Assembly (NCBI RefSeq): GCF_030027245.1
Contig: NZ_JASERT010000002.1
Span: 186,001-250,000 of the forward strand
Length of the DNA stretch: 64,000 nucleotides
Reading direction: 5' to 3'
DNA from: Asticcacaulis sp. EMRT-3
GTDB taxonomy: Bacteria; Pseudomonadota; Alphaproteobacteria; Caulobacterales; Caulobacteraceae
A program made the translations under genes and the position numbers. The notes under the pieces were generated by a model. It was not told where the DNA came from, ran no database searches, and saw only the letters and a list, made by a program, of their open reading frames with translations. Of the stretch, positions 44,325 through 53,845 are shown piece after piece. Every line of letters starts with the position of its first letter. The first letter of the stretch is position 1.

Positions 44325-47300
44325 TTAATACTTGTAGCGCAGGCCAATCGTTATCTGACGACCTGTTGACGCGTACTGTGTGACCACGGGATTGGCCACA
44401 TAGGCATAGCGATTTGTCGTCTGGTTTGTGAGATTCAAACCTTCGAGACGGGCACTCAGATGCTCGTCGAAATTCCAGTTGAAGACCGCATCCACATTGG
44501 TCGTGCCCTTGGATCCGGCAAAATCATTGATCAGCGGCGAGTCACAAGCTCCCGGCGCGCACGCACCGGCGGCAATCGGGTAGTTGGTATAATAGCCCGA
44601 ACGCTTAGCCACCGACACACGCGCCGTAAATTGCGGCACTTCGTAATAGAGGGTGAAGTTGACCGCATCGGGTGAAGCGCCCAGCCATGGGCCAGAACCA
44701 AGAGTTTGCGGCTTGGTGGCGCTGCCTGGGTCGAGGATATAGGTCAGCTTTGACTGAATGTGCGTGGCGTTAAACTGCACACCCAGATTCTTTAGGAAGC
44801 CCGGCAGGAAATCAAGATCCTCCTGATAGTCAAACTCCCAACCCGACAGGGTGCCGCCCGGTGCATCGCGATACTGACGCGCATCGAACGTATTGTCGCC
44901 ATCGATATAAGCGAGCTGGTCGGGATTGGTGAACTGCTGCCTGAGCGCCGCGATATTGTCGGCGCTCAGGAAGGTGGACAGAGGCGCCGAATAGATGATG
45001 GTCTGCGGATAAGAATTCACCTTCTTGGTGAACACTGCAAACGACAGAAGGGCGTTCTTCTTGAAGTACCATTCCACATCGGCATCGAAATCATCAGCGC
45101 GGAATGGGCTAAGCTGAGGGTTGCCGATCGACAGTGTGCCGCCGGTTGTATTACCCGTACTTGGCACGCTGATCGCCGTGACGGCCGGCGACAGATTGCC
45201 GAGCAGCGGACGCGCCATCACCTTGGCTGCCGCGAAGCGGAAATAGAGATTGTCGGTCAACTGGTAGTTCAGGTTCAGCGAGGGCAGGCTGTCCGAATAA
45301 TTGTGGGTGCCGATCAGCGGGCGGCCCTTATTGTCGCGGCCCGTGGACAGCACATCCGTGGCCACCTGGCGCAGGCCCAGATTACCGCTCAGAGTGCCCA
45401 CCGGCATGGCATAGTTGAAATCCCACTGCACATAGGCGGCGCGGTCATTTTCCTGTACGCCGAACTGTGATGTGTTGTTCTTCTTGTCGCTGATGGTGAA
45501 GTCGCCATACTTGTTGACGCAGTTACAGTCGAAACCAAACGTCTTGGAGAAGGCGGACAGATCGGGCGCAAAGAAGCTGGTCGGCATACCCGCAGGCACG
45601 CTCAGCCCCTGCCCCCAGTCATGCACCGATCCCAGCGAAGCGACTGTGACGCCGGCCTCCTTTTCGGTCGGGTTTAACGTATCGACCGGGCGCTGCCACT
45701 GATGGCTTGAGAAATCATAACGACGACCCGTCATGCCGAACTTCAGTGTGTCATGGTCGGTAAAGTCCCAGACCACATCGAACTTGCCGGCATAATACTT
45801 GTTCTCGATCAGGGTGCGGTAGTGCCGCATGGCCGAGAAGCCCTTGACGATGCCCCAGTTGTTTGAATTGGAGACGTCAAAACCTGGATCGAGAAGCGGC
45901 ATCGACCCGCCGCCACGGGCGTCATAGGTCATGGTCTCCGGACGGTCCATGGAGTTGAACTCAACGAGCAGCCCTTCCTGGTCGTTGAGCGAGCGCGATG
46001 CACCGATATCGGCGGTCATATGGAGACGGTCGTTGAAAGTATGATCGATATGAGTCGAAAGCTGATCAAAGAAGGTGGTGTAATAGGCCGCATCGGCACC
46101 CGAACGCCAGTCCACATTGCCCAGTTGCAGATAATCGGCCACGCCGTTGCTGACATCGGCGGCCAGCACCTTGGTGGCCGGACGACCCATCAGAGACGGC
46201 AGGAAACCGATGCCGTCCGAACTGGGCGTATAGCCAACCGAATTCGGGTTATTATAGTAATCGTAAGGGTCAAGATTGTTGGGGTTTACTGAGAATATGT
46301 TGGTGCCGAGCACCGCGGCCTTGCCATCTGAACCCGTCGCAAAGGCTGGAGTCGTCCCGTAGAGTTGCGCACCGCAATCGAGGCTGTAGGTAATATCCGA
46401 GCCTGCTGCGGGTGTACATTGGCCCGGATACATTTTGCGTTTAACCGCGGTGGAGGTCTTGGAAGTCGCCGTGTAATAGGTGGAATTGGTGTTGTTGCGG
46501 TTCAGGCCTACGCTCTGGATCTGGTAATTGACGCTTTCATTGCGAAAGCGCGAATGCAGGTAATCGACCGTGACGCGCGTATCATCACTGACCTGCCATT
46601 GCAGCGAAGAGGTGATGCCCAGGCGCTCGGAATGCAGTTCCTGTTGATTGAGCGTGGCCAGGGCCGGAATGCGCACCAGCGAGGCCGTGCCCGTACCGTC
46701 GGGATAGAGGGCGGCATAGGCGGCGGGATCGGATCCGGTCAGGGCGGCGATAGCCGTCGGATTGGTGATGCCATAGGCGCTCAGATCGGTGCCGGTGGGC
46801 ACTGCGAAACCATAGATGTTCGGTGCCGTGATGCCCTTGGCCTTTTGCCAGGTCGTGCCACGGTACGTGTAGTCGAATGAACCGGGTGGGCGGGCATAGG
46901 AGCTGATCGAGGTGTCGCGCTGCTGATAGGCGCCCGATACCAGAAAGCCCAGTTTGCCGCCGAACCAGCGGTTGGAATAAAGACCGGCAATGCGCGGATT
47001 TTGGTGCTTGCCGTTTTCGTAATAGGCATCTTCCAGCGACAGGACGAATTTCTGGCCCTTGTAATCGAACGGATGGCCGGTGGTCAGGTCAACCGTGGCG
47101 CCCAGCGAGCCTTCATCGGTTTCGGCCGAGGCGCTCTTGCGCACCGTCACGCGGCTGAATAGTTCGGAGGCGAAGGTATTGAAGTCAAAGGCGCGCGAAC
47201 TGTTGGGGCTGGAGCCGGAATCATTGGCCCCGGCGGTGGACAAAGCCTCCATGCCATTGATGCGCACGCGGGTGAAATCGCCGCCCAGTCCGCGCACCGA

Positions 47301-47627
47301 AATCTGGCGGCCCTCGCCATTGTCGCGGTCGATCGAAATGCCGGGAATGCGTTGCAGCGATTCAGCGAGATTGGCTTCCGGGAAGGAGGCGATGTCGTCC
47401 GAAGTGATGGCGTCGAGCATGACATCGGCGTGTTTTTTCGCATTCAGCGACGATTGCAGCGACGCGCGATAGCCGGTGACAACAACGACGGTATTGGAAT
47501 CTGCGGAATCGGATTTGGCCGTCTGCGCCGCCGCGATACCCGGCACCTGCCACACAATCGCCGCCAGAGAAATGCCCGCCAGCAGCAGGTTACGCGTAGG
47601 ATTGGCATATGATGACTTCGTGTTCAT
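44325..47627 (-). CDS. TonB-dependent receptor for pectin oligosaccharides (2)
   Basis: An 1100-residue outer-membrane transporter of the same Caulobacter-type family as the 26060 gene, with a similar N-terminal plan. Signal peptide ends near GIAAAQ, then NTVVVVTGYRASLQS, plug blocks SDDIASFPEANLAESLQRIP and RGLGGDFTRVRINGMEAL, and a C-terminal barrel ending TIGLRYKY. A near-perfect pectin operator lies 64 bases upstream and a GGGAG Shine-Dalgarno precedes the ATG. Two divergent receptors under the same operator probably take different pectin fragments, for example homogalacturonan and rhamnogalacturonan oligomers. It has no STN domain. Confidence 0.92.
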   Translation of the reverse strand: MNTKSSYANPTRNLLLAGISLAAIVWQVPGIAAAQTAKSDSADSNTVVVVTGYRASLQSSLNAKKHADVMLDAITSDDIASFPEANLAESLQRIPGISIDRDNGEGRQISVRGLGGDFTRVRINGMEALSTAGANDSGSSPNSSRAFDFNTFASELFSRVTVRKSASAETDEGSLGATVDLTTGHPFDYKGQKFVLSLEDAYYENGKHQNPRIAGLYSNRWFGGKLGFLVSGAYQQRDTSISSYARPPGSFDYTYRGTTWQKAKGITAPNIYGFAVPTGTDLSAYGITNPTAIAALTGSDPAAYAALYPDGTGTASLVRIPALATLNQQELHSERLGITSSLQWQVSDDTRVTVDYLHSRFRNESVNYQIQSVGLNRNNTNSTYYTATSKTSTAVKRKMYPGQCTPAAGSDITYSLDCGAQLYGTTPAFATGSDGKAAVLGTNIFSVNPNNLDPYDYYNNPNSVGYTPSSDGIGFLPSLMGRPATKVLAADVSNGVADYLQLGNVDWRSGADAAYYTTFFDQLSTHIDHTFNDRLHMTADIGASRSLNDQEGLLVEFNSMDRPETMTYDARGGGSMPLLDPGFDVSNSNNWGIVKGFSAMRHYRTLIENKYYAGKFDVVWDFTDHDTLKFGMTGRRYDFSSHQWQRPVDTLNPTEKEAGVTVASLGSVHDWGQGLSVPAGMPTSFFAPDLSAFSKTFGFDCNCVNKYGDFTISDKKNNTSQFGVQENDRAAYVQWDFNYAMPVGTLSGNLGLRQVATDVLSTGRDNKGRPLIGTHNYSDSLPSLNLNYQLTDNLYFRFAAAKVMARPLLGNLSPAVTAISVPSTGNTTGGTLSIGNPQLSPFRADDFDADVEWYFKKNALLSFAVFTKKVNSYPQTIIYSAPLSTFLSADNIAALRQQFTNPDQLAYIDGDNTFDARQYRDAPGGTLSGWEFDYQEDLDFLPGFLKNLGVQFNATHIQSKLTYILDPGSATKPQTLGSGPWLGASPDAVNFTLYYEVPQFTARVSVAKRSGYYTNYPIAAGACAPGACDSPLINDFAGSKGTTNVDAVFNWNFDEHLSARLEGLNLTNQTTNRYAYVANPVVTQYASTGRQITIGLRYKY

Positions 47628-47690
47628 TCTTAAACTCCCTGTTTTGTTTTTTTATAGATGGCTCCGCTCCGACCCTCTGAACCCAGCGCA

Positions 47691-47704
47691 AGACACCGGT
47701 GTCA
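47691..47704. promoter_or_regulatory. Pectin-regulon operator (TonB receptor 2)
   Basis: AGACACCGGTGTCA differs from the perfect palindrome only at the first base. It lies 64 bases upstream of the leftward receptor. Confidence 0.75.
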
Positions 47705-47796
47705 TTAACAGGTCAAAACAGCCCTCTGATTCAGGAAGACGACTGAGGCAGGCATATCGGACATGATCCCCGCGTTTTTTTTGATAAAGGGCGCGA

Positions 47797-50700
47797 TTAT
47801 TTGCGCGGCCTGTAGGTATAGCGCAGGCCGAGCGCAAACTGCCGACCGCTCAGGCGCGTATCGGTGACCAGCCTTGTTTCGAGGCCGTTCCAGGTTTCCG
47901 TGCCCTGATCGGTCAGGTTCAGCCCCTCGAAGGTCAGGGCCAGATCGGGAGTCAGTTTGTAATCGAGGGAAAAATCCAGATAGGTGCCGCCATTGACGCC
48001 GCTGGCGTCCATATTGAACGGGCCGGGCACGGCGGTCAGATATTTGTCGCGGTAATTGGCGGATAGCCGCGCCTGCAAAGGGCCGTCACTGAAATACAGG
48101 GTCGCATTGGCCGAATTGCGTGACAGATTGAGCAGGTCGGCGCGAATGGTTTGCGGGCCCGTCGGCGATGTGGTGCTGTAATCGATCCGGCTGATGACAT
48201 AGGTATAGTTGAAGGTCGTGCCGAATTTCGACCAGATCCCGGGCAGGAATTTCAACGGCTGCTGATAGTTGAACTCAAACCCCTGCAAGGGGCCGCCATG
48301 CGTATTGACGACCGTGGAAATGGCGAAGTCATCACCGGCGGAAGCCCCTGTATTGGCCAGCAGGGAGGACGGCAGGCCGGTGGTTGAAAAAGGCGCTATG
48401 TGGGTCAGGGCCTGCACATAGTTGGTGATGTCCTTATAGAAAAGGCCGAGCGAGACGATGCCGCCCCGCGCCGGATACCATTCATAGGACAGGTCGTAGG
48501 TGCTGGCCCGATAGGGTTTCAGATAGGGATTGCCGGTCAGCACCAGACGATTGCCGCCATTGACGATCACACTGGTGGCGGCAGCAATATAGCTCAGGGG
48601 TGGCCGCGCCATGACCCTGGCCGCGCTGAAACGCCACAAGGTATGAGCCGAACTGTCGAAGACGATATTGGTGGACGGCAGAATATCGCTGTAATGGCGT
48701 TCAACCTGACTGACCACAAAGCCCGCCGGATCGGCGGACAGCGGCACATTGCTGTAGAAGATGGACTCCTGCCGCGAACCGATCAGCCGCACACCTATGT
48801 CGCCGCGCAAGGGTTTCCCGAACAGGCTGCGGCTGAACCACAGCTTCGCATAGGCCGATTCATCGCTTTCATGGACGGCCCGATTATTGCCGCGTGCCGC
48901 CGCATTGGTGGTGGACAGAACGGTTTTGCCTGTGTCGGCAAACAGGTCGTAAGCCGTGATAAAGGCCTGAACGTCCGGCTCCAGCCAGCAGCGCGGCGTA
49001 CCCGGTGGCGGGTTTACGCCCTTCAGGCCGCAAAAGGTCTGGGTGAGCGCCGCCATCGGCACGGAAGGGGCCGGAAAATCGGCCTCGCCCTGATCGAAGC
49101 GGTAACTCACCACCTTATAGTCATAACGCTTGGCCTGAAGGCCGAAACTGAGGCGCAGATGGCTGTTCGGATCATAGGTCAGCTTGGCCTGCAAGGTCTG
49201 GTTGTCATTATAGACGAAATTGGGTCGCAGACGAATTTCCGGCCCTGTGCGGCCTGTGCCGCCCGCTACAGCGACGCGCGGCCCGAAATACCAGTTGACC
49301 GGATTGGTAACGTCGAAATTATAATCAATGGCCGGTCTTTCGCGGCCCGTGGCGCGCGTATCGAAACTGTAGCCGTCAACGTTCAGGCGATCCATCTGCA
49401 CCGTCAGGTCTTCGGCATTGTCAAAGACGGAGCCGGACGACCCGCCCAGAATTTCAATGAAAACCTTGTCGCTGAAGGTGTGTTTGAGTTGCAGCGAAAT
49501 CTGGTGAAAATCCGTGCTGAAATTATCGATACCCAGTTCCGAACGCACATCGACATTATCGAACAGACCGTAGGTCATGGTGTCATGGGCATCGAGCGCC
49601 ACCCGTCGCGGCACGATCTCCGGCTTGCCGCCCTGCGCTGCGCCACGACTGAAACCGATGGCCTCGATAAAATGGTCGCTTCGTTGTGTACGGAAACGCG
49701 CATAGAGCGCATCGAGCGTCAGGGTGGTCTGGCCGGAAGGATGCCATTGCAGACTGGCATTGACGCCCAGATGTTCGGCGCTGCCGGTCAGATCGGTATA
49801 GCGATAGAATTGCGGATGATAGGTGGTGGGCTGATCACTTAGCGCATAGGCCCCGAGCGAAGCGGCCAGATCGGCGGCCGGTACATCGCAAAGCCCACCT
49901 GTAGCGGCGGTAGGCTGGCAAAAGCCGCCATTGGCCGTGCCCTGATTCCAGCCGCCGCTGTTCACGCCCTGAATATCGAGCGGCGTGAAGTTGTAGGCCG
50001 CCGAGAACAGCGCGCCGAAACGACCCTGATCGAAGGTGCGGCTGGCCAGAAAGGCGGCGCGGCGGCCCGTTCTGGCGCTGAGATCATTATAGGTGGTCTG
50101 GCTGGAAATCGTCAGGGCGGGGCCGTGCAGATCGAAAGGATGCGGCGTCATCAGGTCGATATTGGCGCCCAGCGACCCTTCCGCCTGATCGGCGCCTGAT
50201 GTCTTGCGCACATCAATCCGGCTGAACAGTTCGGACGGGAAGACGTTGAAATCAACGCCCCGGCCCGTATTGACGCCCTGGGTGGGGCCGTCTGTGGCGG
50301 CCTGAATGCCGAGGCCGTTGATCTCCACGCGGGTAAATTCCGGCCCCAGCCCCCTGACCGACAGGGTGCGCCCCTCGCCCTGATCGCGCGAAATACTGAT
50401 CCCGGCGATGCGTTGCAGGGCTTCGGCAACATTATTATCGGGCAGTTTGGCGATGTCCTCGGCCACGACGCTTTCCAGTTCGCCGCTATAGGCGCGCCGG
50501 ATGTTCAGCGACTGGCGGAGGCTGGCCTTATAGCCGCGCACGATGATGGTGGGGGTATATTGCGGCTGGCTGGCGTCGGCGCGCGTGACGTCATCGACGC
50601 TGCGCGGGTCTGCGGGCCTTGCCGCCGGTTTTACAGCCGTGACCATATAGGCTCCGCCATTGCTGCGGCTGTAGCCGAGCCCCGTTCCGGCCAGCAGGAT

Positions 50701-50964
50701 ATGTAAGGCGTCGTCGGGAGAATAGGTGCCTTCCAGTGCCGGTGCCCGCTTGCCTGACACCGTGGACGGCACGAAGACGATGGTGACATGCGCCTGCGCC
50801 CCCAGCGCGATCAGCGCCCTGTCCAGGGCTTCGGCGGGCAGATGATAGGTGGTGGCCGATGTGCGGGCCGTGGCAATACAGGGGCACGCCAGCAGGGCAA
50901 GGCCGAACACCACTGCCCGCTTCCTTACGTTTCCGTATGGCGTTTCCCTTGGTCGCTTTGGCAT
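47797..50964 (-). CDS. Signal-transducing TonB-dependent receptor (FecA-like, STN domain)
   Basis: A 1055-residue outer-membrane receptor. After the signal peptide (hydrophobic VVFGLALLACPCIA, cleavage near TARTS) comes a secretin/TonB short N-terminal domain (residues about 38-108: YHLPAEALDRALIALGAQAH, LEGTYSPDDALHILLAGTGL). It is followed by plug (AEDIAKLPDNNVAEALQRIA) and barrel domains ending ALGLRYTYRPRK. STN domains pass ligand signals to a FecR anti-sigma factor, and such a pair is encoded divergently 246 bases away. ATG 50964 is chosen because it precedes the signal peptide; the frame runs 128 codons further, antisense to the sigma gene. The barrel resembles the two pectin receptors, so a carbohydrate ligand is more likely than iron. 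Confidence 0.9.
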   Translation of the reverse strand: MPKRPRETPYGNVRKRAVVFGLALLACPCIATARTSATTYHLPAEALDRALIALGAQAHVTIVFVPSTVSGKRAPALEGTYSPDDALHILLAGTGLGYSRSNGGAYMVTAVKPAARPADPRSVDDVTRADASQPQYTPTIIVRGYKASLRQSLNIRRAYSGELESVVAEDIAKLPDNNVAEALQRIAGISISRDQGEGRTLSVRGLGPEFTRVEINGLGIQAATDGPTQGVNTGRGVDFNVFPSELFSRIDVRKTSGADQAEGSLGANIDLMTPHPFDLHGPALTISSQTTYNDLSARTGRRAAFLASRTFDQGRFGALFSAAYNFTPLDIQGVNSGGWNQGTANGGFCQPTAATGGLCDVPAADLAASLGAYALSDQPTTYHPQFYRYTDLTGSAEHLGVNASLQWHPSGQTTLTLDALYARFRTQRSDHFIEAIGFSRGAAQGGKPEIVPRRVALDAHDTMTYGLFDNVDVRSELGIDNFSTDFHQISLQLKHTFSDKVFIEILGGSSGSVFDNAEDLTVQMDRLNVDGYSFDTRATGRERPAIDYNFDVTNPVNWYFGPRVAVAGGTGRTGPEIRLRPNFVYNDNQTLQAKLTYDPNSHLRLSFGLQAKRYDYKVVSYRFDQGEADFPAPSVPMAALTQTFCGLKGVNPPPGTPRCWLEPDVQAFITAYDLFADTGKTVLSTTNAAARGNNRAVHESDESAYAKLWFSRSLFGKPLRGDIGVRLIGSRQESIFYSNVPLSADPAGFVVSQVERHYSDILPSTNIVFDSSAHTLWRFSAARVMARPPLSYIAAATSVIVNGGNRLVLTGNPYLKPYRASTYDLSYEWYPARGGIVSLGLFYKDITNYVQALTHIAPFSTTGLPSSLLANTGASAGDDFAISTVVNTHGGPLQGFEFNYQQPLKFLPGIWSKFGTTFNYTYVISRIDYSTTSPTGPQTIRADLLNLSRNSANATLYFSDGPLQARLSANYRDKYLTAVPGPFNMDASGVNGGTYLDFSLDYKLTPDLALTFEGLNLTDQGTETWNGLETRLVTDTRLSGRQFALGLRYTYRPRK

Positions 50965-51210
50965 ATTCCGGCGTTGTTTTTGGCTTTTTTGCCGCTCGAT
51001 ACTAGGCGAATTGCCTGCCCATGACAGGCTTTTCTGGTCATGATGAGGCGCATAAGTGCAAAAATCTTCGGGCTGTGGCATTTGAATGCGCATAGCCGCC
51101 GTCGCCATAACGCCAAAGCACAGGCGAAAAAGCCTCTTTTCGGATATTATCTTTGTCAGATACGCACTGTGAAAGCGTCTGATAAACAAGGTGGAGCTTT
51201 GCGGAACTCG

Positions 51211-51687
51211 ATGTCGAACCTGACAGACATGCTGGCGAAAGCGCGCCGGGCCGTTCTCAAAAAGGGCGTCCATCGTCAGGATGCCGATGATCTTGTCCAC
51301 GAAGCCTATCTGCGCGTGAGAGCCTATGAACAGACGCATGAGATTCAATCGCGCGAGGCGATGCTGGTCACAACCGCCGTCAACCTGTCCTTCGACAGAA
51401 ACCGCGCCCGCAAAAGATCACCCTTCGTCGACATGGCCGATGACCTGCGCGATACCGCCGATGACCGCCCGCCACCGGACGAGATTTTCCAGGCGCAGGC
51501 GCGTTTGCGAAAATTGTCGCAGGGGCTGGACAGGCTGCCCGAAAAGACACGGCGCATCCTGCTGAGCCGGCGGCTGGACGGGCTGAGTTTCAAGGTCATA
51601 GCCGCCGCCGAAGACATGACAGTGAGCGCCGTGGAAAAACAGGTGGCCAGGGCAACCTTAGAACTGATGAAGTGGATGAATACATGA
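51211..51687 (+). CDS. ECF RNA polymerase sigma factor (FecI-like)
   Basis: A 158-residue extracytoplasmic-function sigma factor. Region 2 contains HRQDADDLVHEAYLRVRAYE and region 4 contains LPEKTRRILLSRRLDGLSFK followed by SAVEKQVARATLELMKWM, the recognition helix region. Start ATG 51211 is used; a TTG four codons upstream is possible. It is divergent from the STN receptor and overlaps the anti-sigma gene, the standard cell-surface signalling layout. It should direct transcription of the receptor when ligand binds. No second target is visible in the window. Confidence 0.88.
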   Translation: MSNLTDMLAKARRAVLKKGVHRQDADDLVHEAYLRVRAYEQTHEIQSREAMLVTTAVNLSFDRNRARKRSPFVDMADDLRDTADDRPPPDEIFQAQARLRKLSQGLDRLPEKTRRILLSRRLDGLSFKVIAAAEDMTVSAVEKQVARATLELMKWMNT

Positions 51688-52649
51688 CAACGCTTGATGA
51701 AATGGATCGAGCGCGGATGGATGCGGAGGCCGCCGCCTGGCTGGCGCGCCTTCAGGGCGATGACCGCACCCTCCATACGGATGCGGGGTTCAAGACCTGG
51801 CTGGAGCAGGACAGCGGCCATCAGGACGCTTTCGCGCGCGCCACGAATATCTGGGATCACCTGCCGGGCGCCCATGCCCTGTCTGCCGGTCACGGTCGGC
51901 GCACCTATCGGGGCAGGCCTGACCGTAAGGCTCCCGTCCTGCTGGCGGCGGCGGCATCTGTGGTCGCCTTCTGCCTGCTGGGCGGTTATGCCTACCTGAC
52001 CCGGCCCGTCATGTATGAAACCCTGCCGGGCCAGCAGCTCACAACGACCCTGCGCGATGGTTCGCGCATTTCTCTGAATACCGATTCACAGATTTCGGTC
52101 AGGTTTTCAGGTGGCTATCGCCGTGTGACGCTTAAGCGCGGCGAAGTGCTGTTCGATGTGGCGCATAATGCCAGCCATCCTTTTCTGGTTGAGGCCGGTG
52201 ACGAACAGGTGCGCGACATCGGCACCTCTTTTCTGATGCGGCGCGACGGTGACGATCTGGCCGTGACCCTGCTGAAAGGCAAGGTGGAACTGAGCCGACG
52301 CAGCCGCGCATCTGGTGACAGCTTTGTGCCGCAGATGATCATGGCACCGGGAGAACGCGCCACGATCGACAGGCTGGCCCAGATCCGTGTCGATAAACCC
52401 ACGGTCGAAAATATGACGGCCTGGCGTCACGGCCAGGTCATCTTCACCAATGTCTCTTTGCTTGAGGCCGCCAATGAGCTGAACCGCTATGGGCCGGTGA
52501 AGATCGTGGTCAATGATCCGCGCGTGGCCCGCCTGCGGGTATCGGGCGTGTTTGAAACCCATGATGCGGCCGAATTCGCGGCACTGATGGCGCAGTTAAA
52601 CGGGCTGACGGTCAGACGCGAGGGCCAGACCATCGAACTGACGAACTAG
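51684..52649 (+). CDS. FecR-type anti-sigma factor
   Basis: A 321-residue inner-membrane regulator. The N-terminal cytoplasmic DUF4880 segment (AAAWLARLQGDDRTLHTDAG) would hold the sigma factor. A membrane helix (VLLAAAASVVAFCLLGGYAY, near 79-98) is followed by the periplasmic FecR domain (LPGQQLTTTLRDGSRISLNT, RVTLKRGEVLFDVAHN). The C-terminal region (LLEAANELNRYGPVKIVVND) contacts the receptor STN domain in known systems. ATG 51684 overlaps the sigma stop by four bases; a start at 51672 would overlap more and is less likely. Translational coupling keeps sigma and anti-sigma balanced. Confidence 0.9.
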   Translation: MTTLDEMDRARMDAEAAAWLARLQGDDRTLHTDAGFKTWLEQDSGHQDAFARATNIWDHLPGAHALSAGHGRRTYRGRPDRKAPVLLAAAASVVAFCLLGGYAYLTRPVMYETLPGQQLTTTLRDGSRISLNTDSQISVRFSGGYRRVTLKRGEVLFDVAHNASHPFLVEAGDEQVRDIGTSFLMRRDGDDLAVTLLKGKVELSRRSRASGDSFVPQMIMAPGERATIDRLAQIRVDKPTVENMTAWRHGQVIFTNVSLLEAANELNRYGPVKIVVNDPRVARLRVSGVFETHDAAEFAALMAQLNGLTVRREGQTIELTN

Positions 52650-52790
52650 GCTGTAAATTCATAGATTTGACCACAATAGTGTGAGGGCCTTTGTGCGAAT
52701 ATGCTCTCACTTGCGCTATCTCTGCGATGCCGAGTTCTGCAATCCGGCGTCGCCACCGGCTGGATACCGATACCCGACCTCAGGGCATTG

Positions 52791-52879
52791 CGGCCCTGGC
52801 GCCCGACATGCGCGTCTGGCTGCGCCACGTCTTCGTCGCAGGCCGCTATCTTCCCTGCGCCCGCGCACTTCATCTCTGA
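52791..52879 (+). repeat. Dispersed 89-bp repeat, copy B
   Basis: Matches 14947-15035 at 86 of 89 positions. Here it is intergenic, between the FecR gene and the DUF2059 gene. The rest of the 52650-52984 gap holds only a likely promoter for the DUF2059 gene and no other clear signal. Confidence 0.85.
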
Positions 52880-52984
52880 CACGCCATCATAGCTGGCGGC
52901 ATAAAATTCGCTTTTCCAGCCCCGTGCATCCGATTATAGCTGTACGTGCCCGGCGCAGATGCCGGTTTTTCGGGGGATATTCTT

Positions 52985-53560
52985 ATGCGTAAAGTCTTTA
53001 TGGCAGCCAGCGCGGCTGTGTGTCTGATGGTTGCCATGCCGCAACTGGCCCTGGCGCAAGCTGCGGCGCAAGCCACTGGCACGGCTTCAGATCCGGCAAG
53101 CGATACCGGTGCCACGCCCGCCAAGCTGGCTCTTGTGAAACATATGTTCGCCGCCATGCACACCGACACCATGATCAAGCAGATGATGGGGCAGATGACG
53201 CCGGGCCTTGTGGCGGGCCTGCGCAAATCGAATCCGCAACTGAGTGACGCGGATGCCGACAAGATGCAGAAGGTCATGGCCATTACCGGCGAGGTGATGA
53301 GCAGCTATATGCCAAAAATGATGGATTCGATGGCGGAGGCCTATGCTGACATCTTCACCACGGACGAACTGACCGCGATGGATCATTTCTATGAAAGCCC
53401 CGTCGGTCAATCCATGCTGGCCAAGACGCCGCAGGTCATGGCGAAAATAACCCCCGCAATAGGAGAAATGATGCCGCAGATGGGCGCCGAGATTCAAAAG
53501 CGCGTCTGCGCCGAAATCGGCTGTCCGACCACGGGATCGGCGGATAAGACCAAGTCGTAA
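52985..53560 (+). CDS. Secreted DUF2059 protein
   Basis: A 191-residue exported protein. Signal peptide MRKVFMAASAAVCLMVAMPQ ends near ALAQA. The mature helical part contains the DUF2059 block ELTAMDHFYESPVGQSMLAK, preceded by methionine-rich helices (PKMMDSMAEAYADIFTTDE). DUF2059 proteins are widespread in proteobacteria and have no established function. Start 52985 follows a GGGGGA Shine-Dalgarno; the frame extends 13 codons upstream without a signal-like start. No obvious operon partner. Confidence 0.82.
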   Translation: MRKVFMAASAAVCLMVAMPQLALAQAAAQATGTASDPASDTGATPAKLALVKHMFAAMHTDTMIKQMMGQMTPGLVAGLRKSNPQLSDADADKMQKVMAITGEVMSSYMPKMMDSMAEAYADIFTTDELTAMDHFYESPVGQSMLAKTPQVMAKITPAIGEMMPQMGAEIQKRVCAEIGCPTTGSADKTKS

Positions 53561-53621
53561 CCAAGCGTACATACATCCGTATTACAAAGGCTCTGACGGC
53601 ATATTTGCCAAGGAGCCGGGC

Positions 53622-53843
53622 ATGGAACTGAAAATCACGCGCATCGGCAATTCGCTGGGGGTTATCCTGCCGCGCGAAATCCTGCTGCGCATGGGCCTCG
53701 ACAAGGGCGACAGCCTGTTTGTCAGCGAAACGCCGGAGGGCTACCATGTGTCACCCTATAACCCGGCTTTCGCGGCCCAGATGGAGACGGCGCGCGAACT
53801 GATGAAGACGCGCCGTAATGCCGTTCACGAACTGAGCAAATAG
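53622..53843 (+). CDS. AbrB/MazE-type antitoxin
   Basis: A 73-residue DNA-binding antitoxin. The N-terminal swapped-hairpin domain reads KITRIGNSLGVILPREILLR, the classic AbrB/SpoVT signature, and the C-terminal 25 residues form a charged tail that would wrap the toxin. A good AAGGAG Shine-Dalgarno precedes ATG. The next gene starts two bases after the stop and encodes a Doc-like protein, a frequent partner for this antitoxin type. It would repress its own promoter. Confidence 0.88.
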   Translation: MELKITRIGNSLGVILPREILLRMGLDKGDSLFVSETPEGYHVSPYNPAFAAQMETARELMKTRRNAVHELSK

Positions 53844-53845
53844 AC

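Noticed and set aside
48400..49842. 480-codon rightward frame antisense to the STN receptor
   Set aside because: The receptor barrel is intact on the opposite strand and this frame matches nothing.
47797..51348. 128-codon N-terminal extension of the STN receptor
   Set aside because: It would overlap the divergent sigma gene and place the signal peptide internally.
53101..53114. ATACCGGTGCC match to the pectin operator
   Set aside because: Lies inside the DUF2059 coding sequence, has a poor right half and no link to pectin genes.
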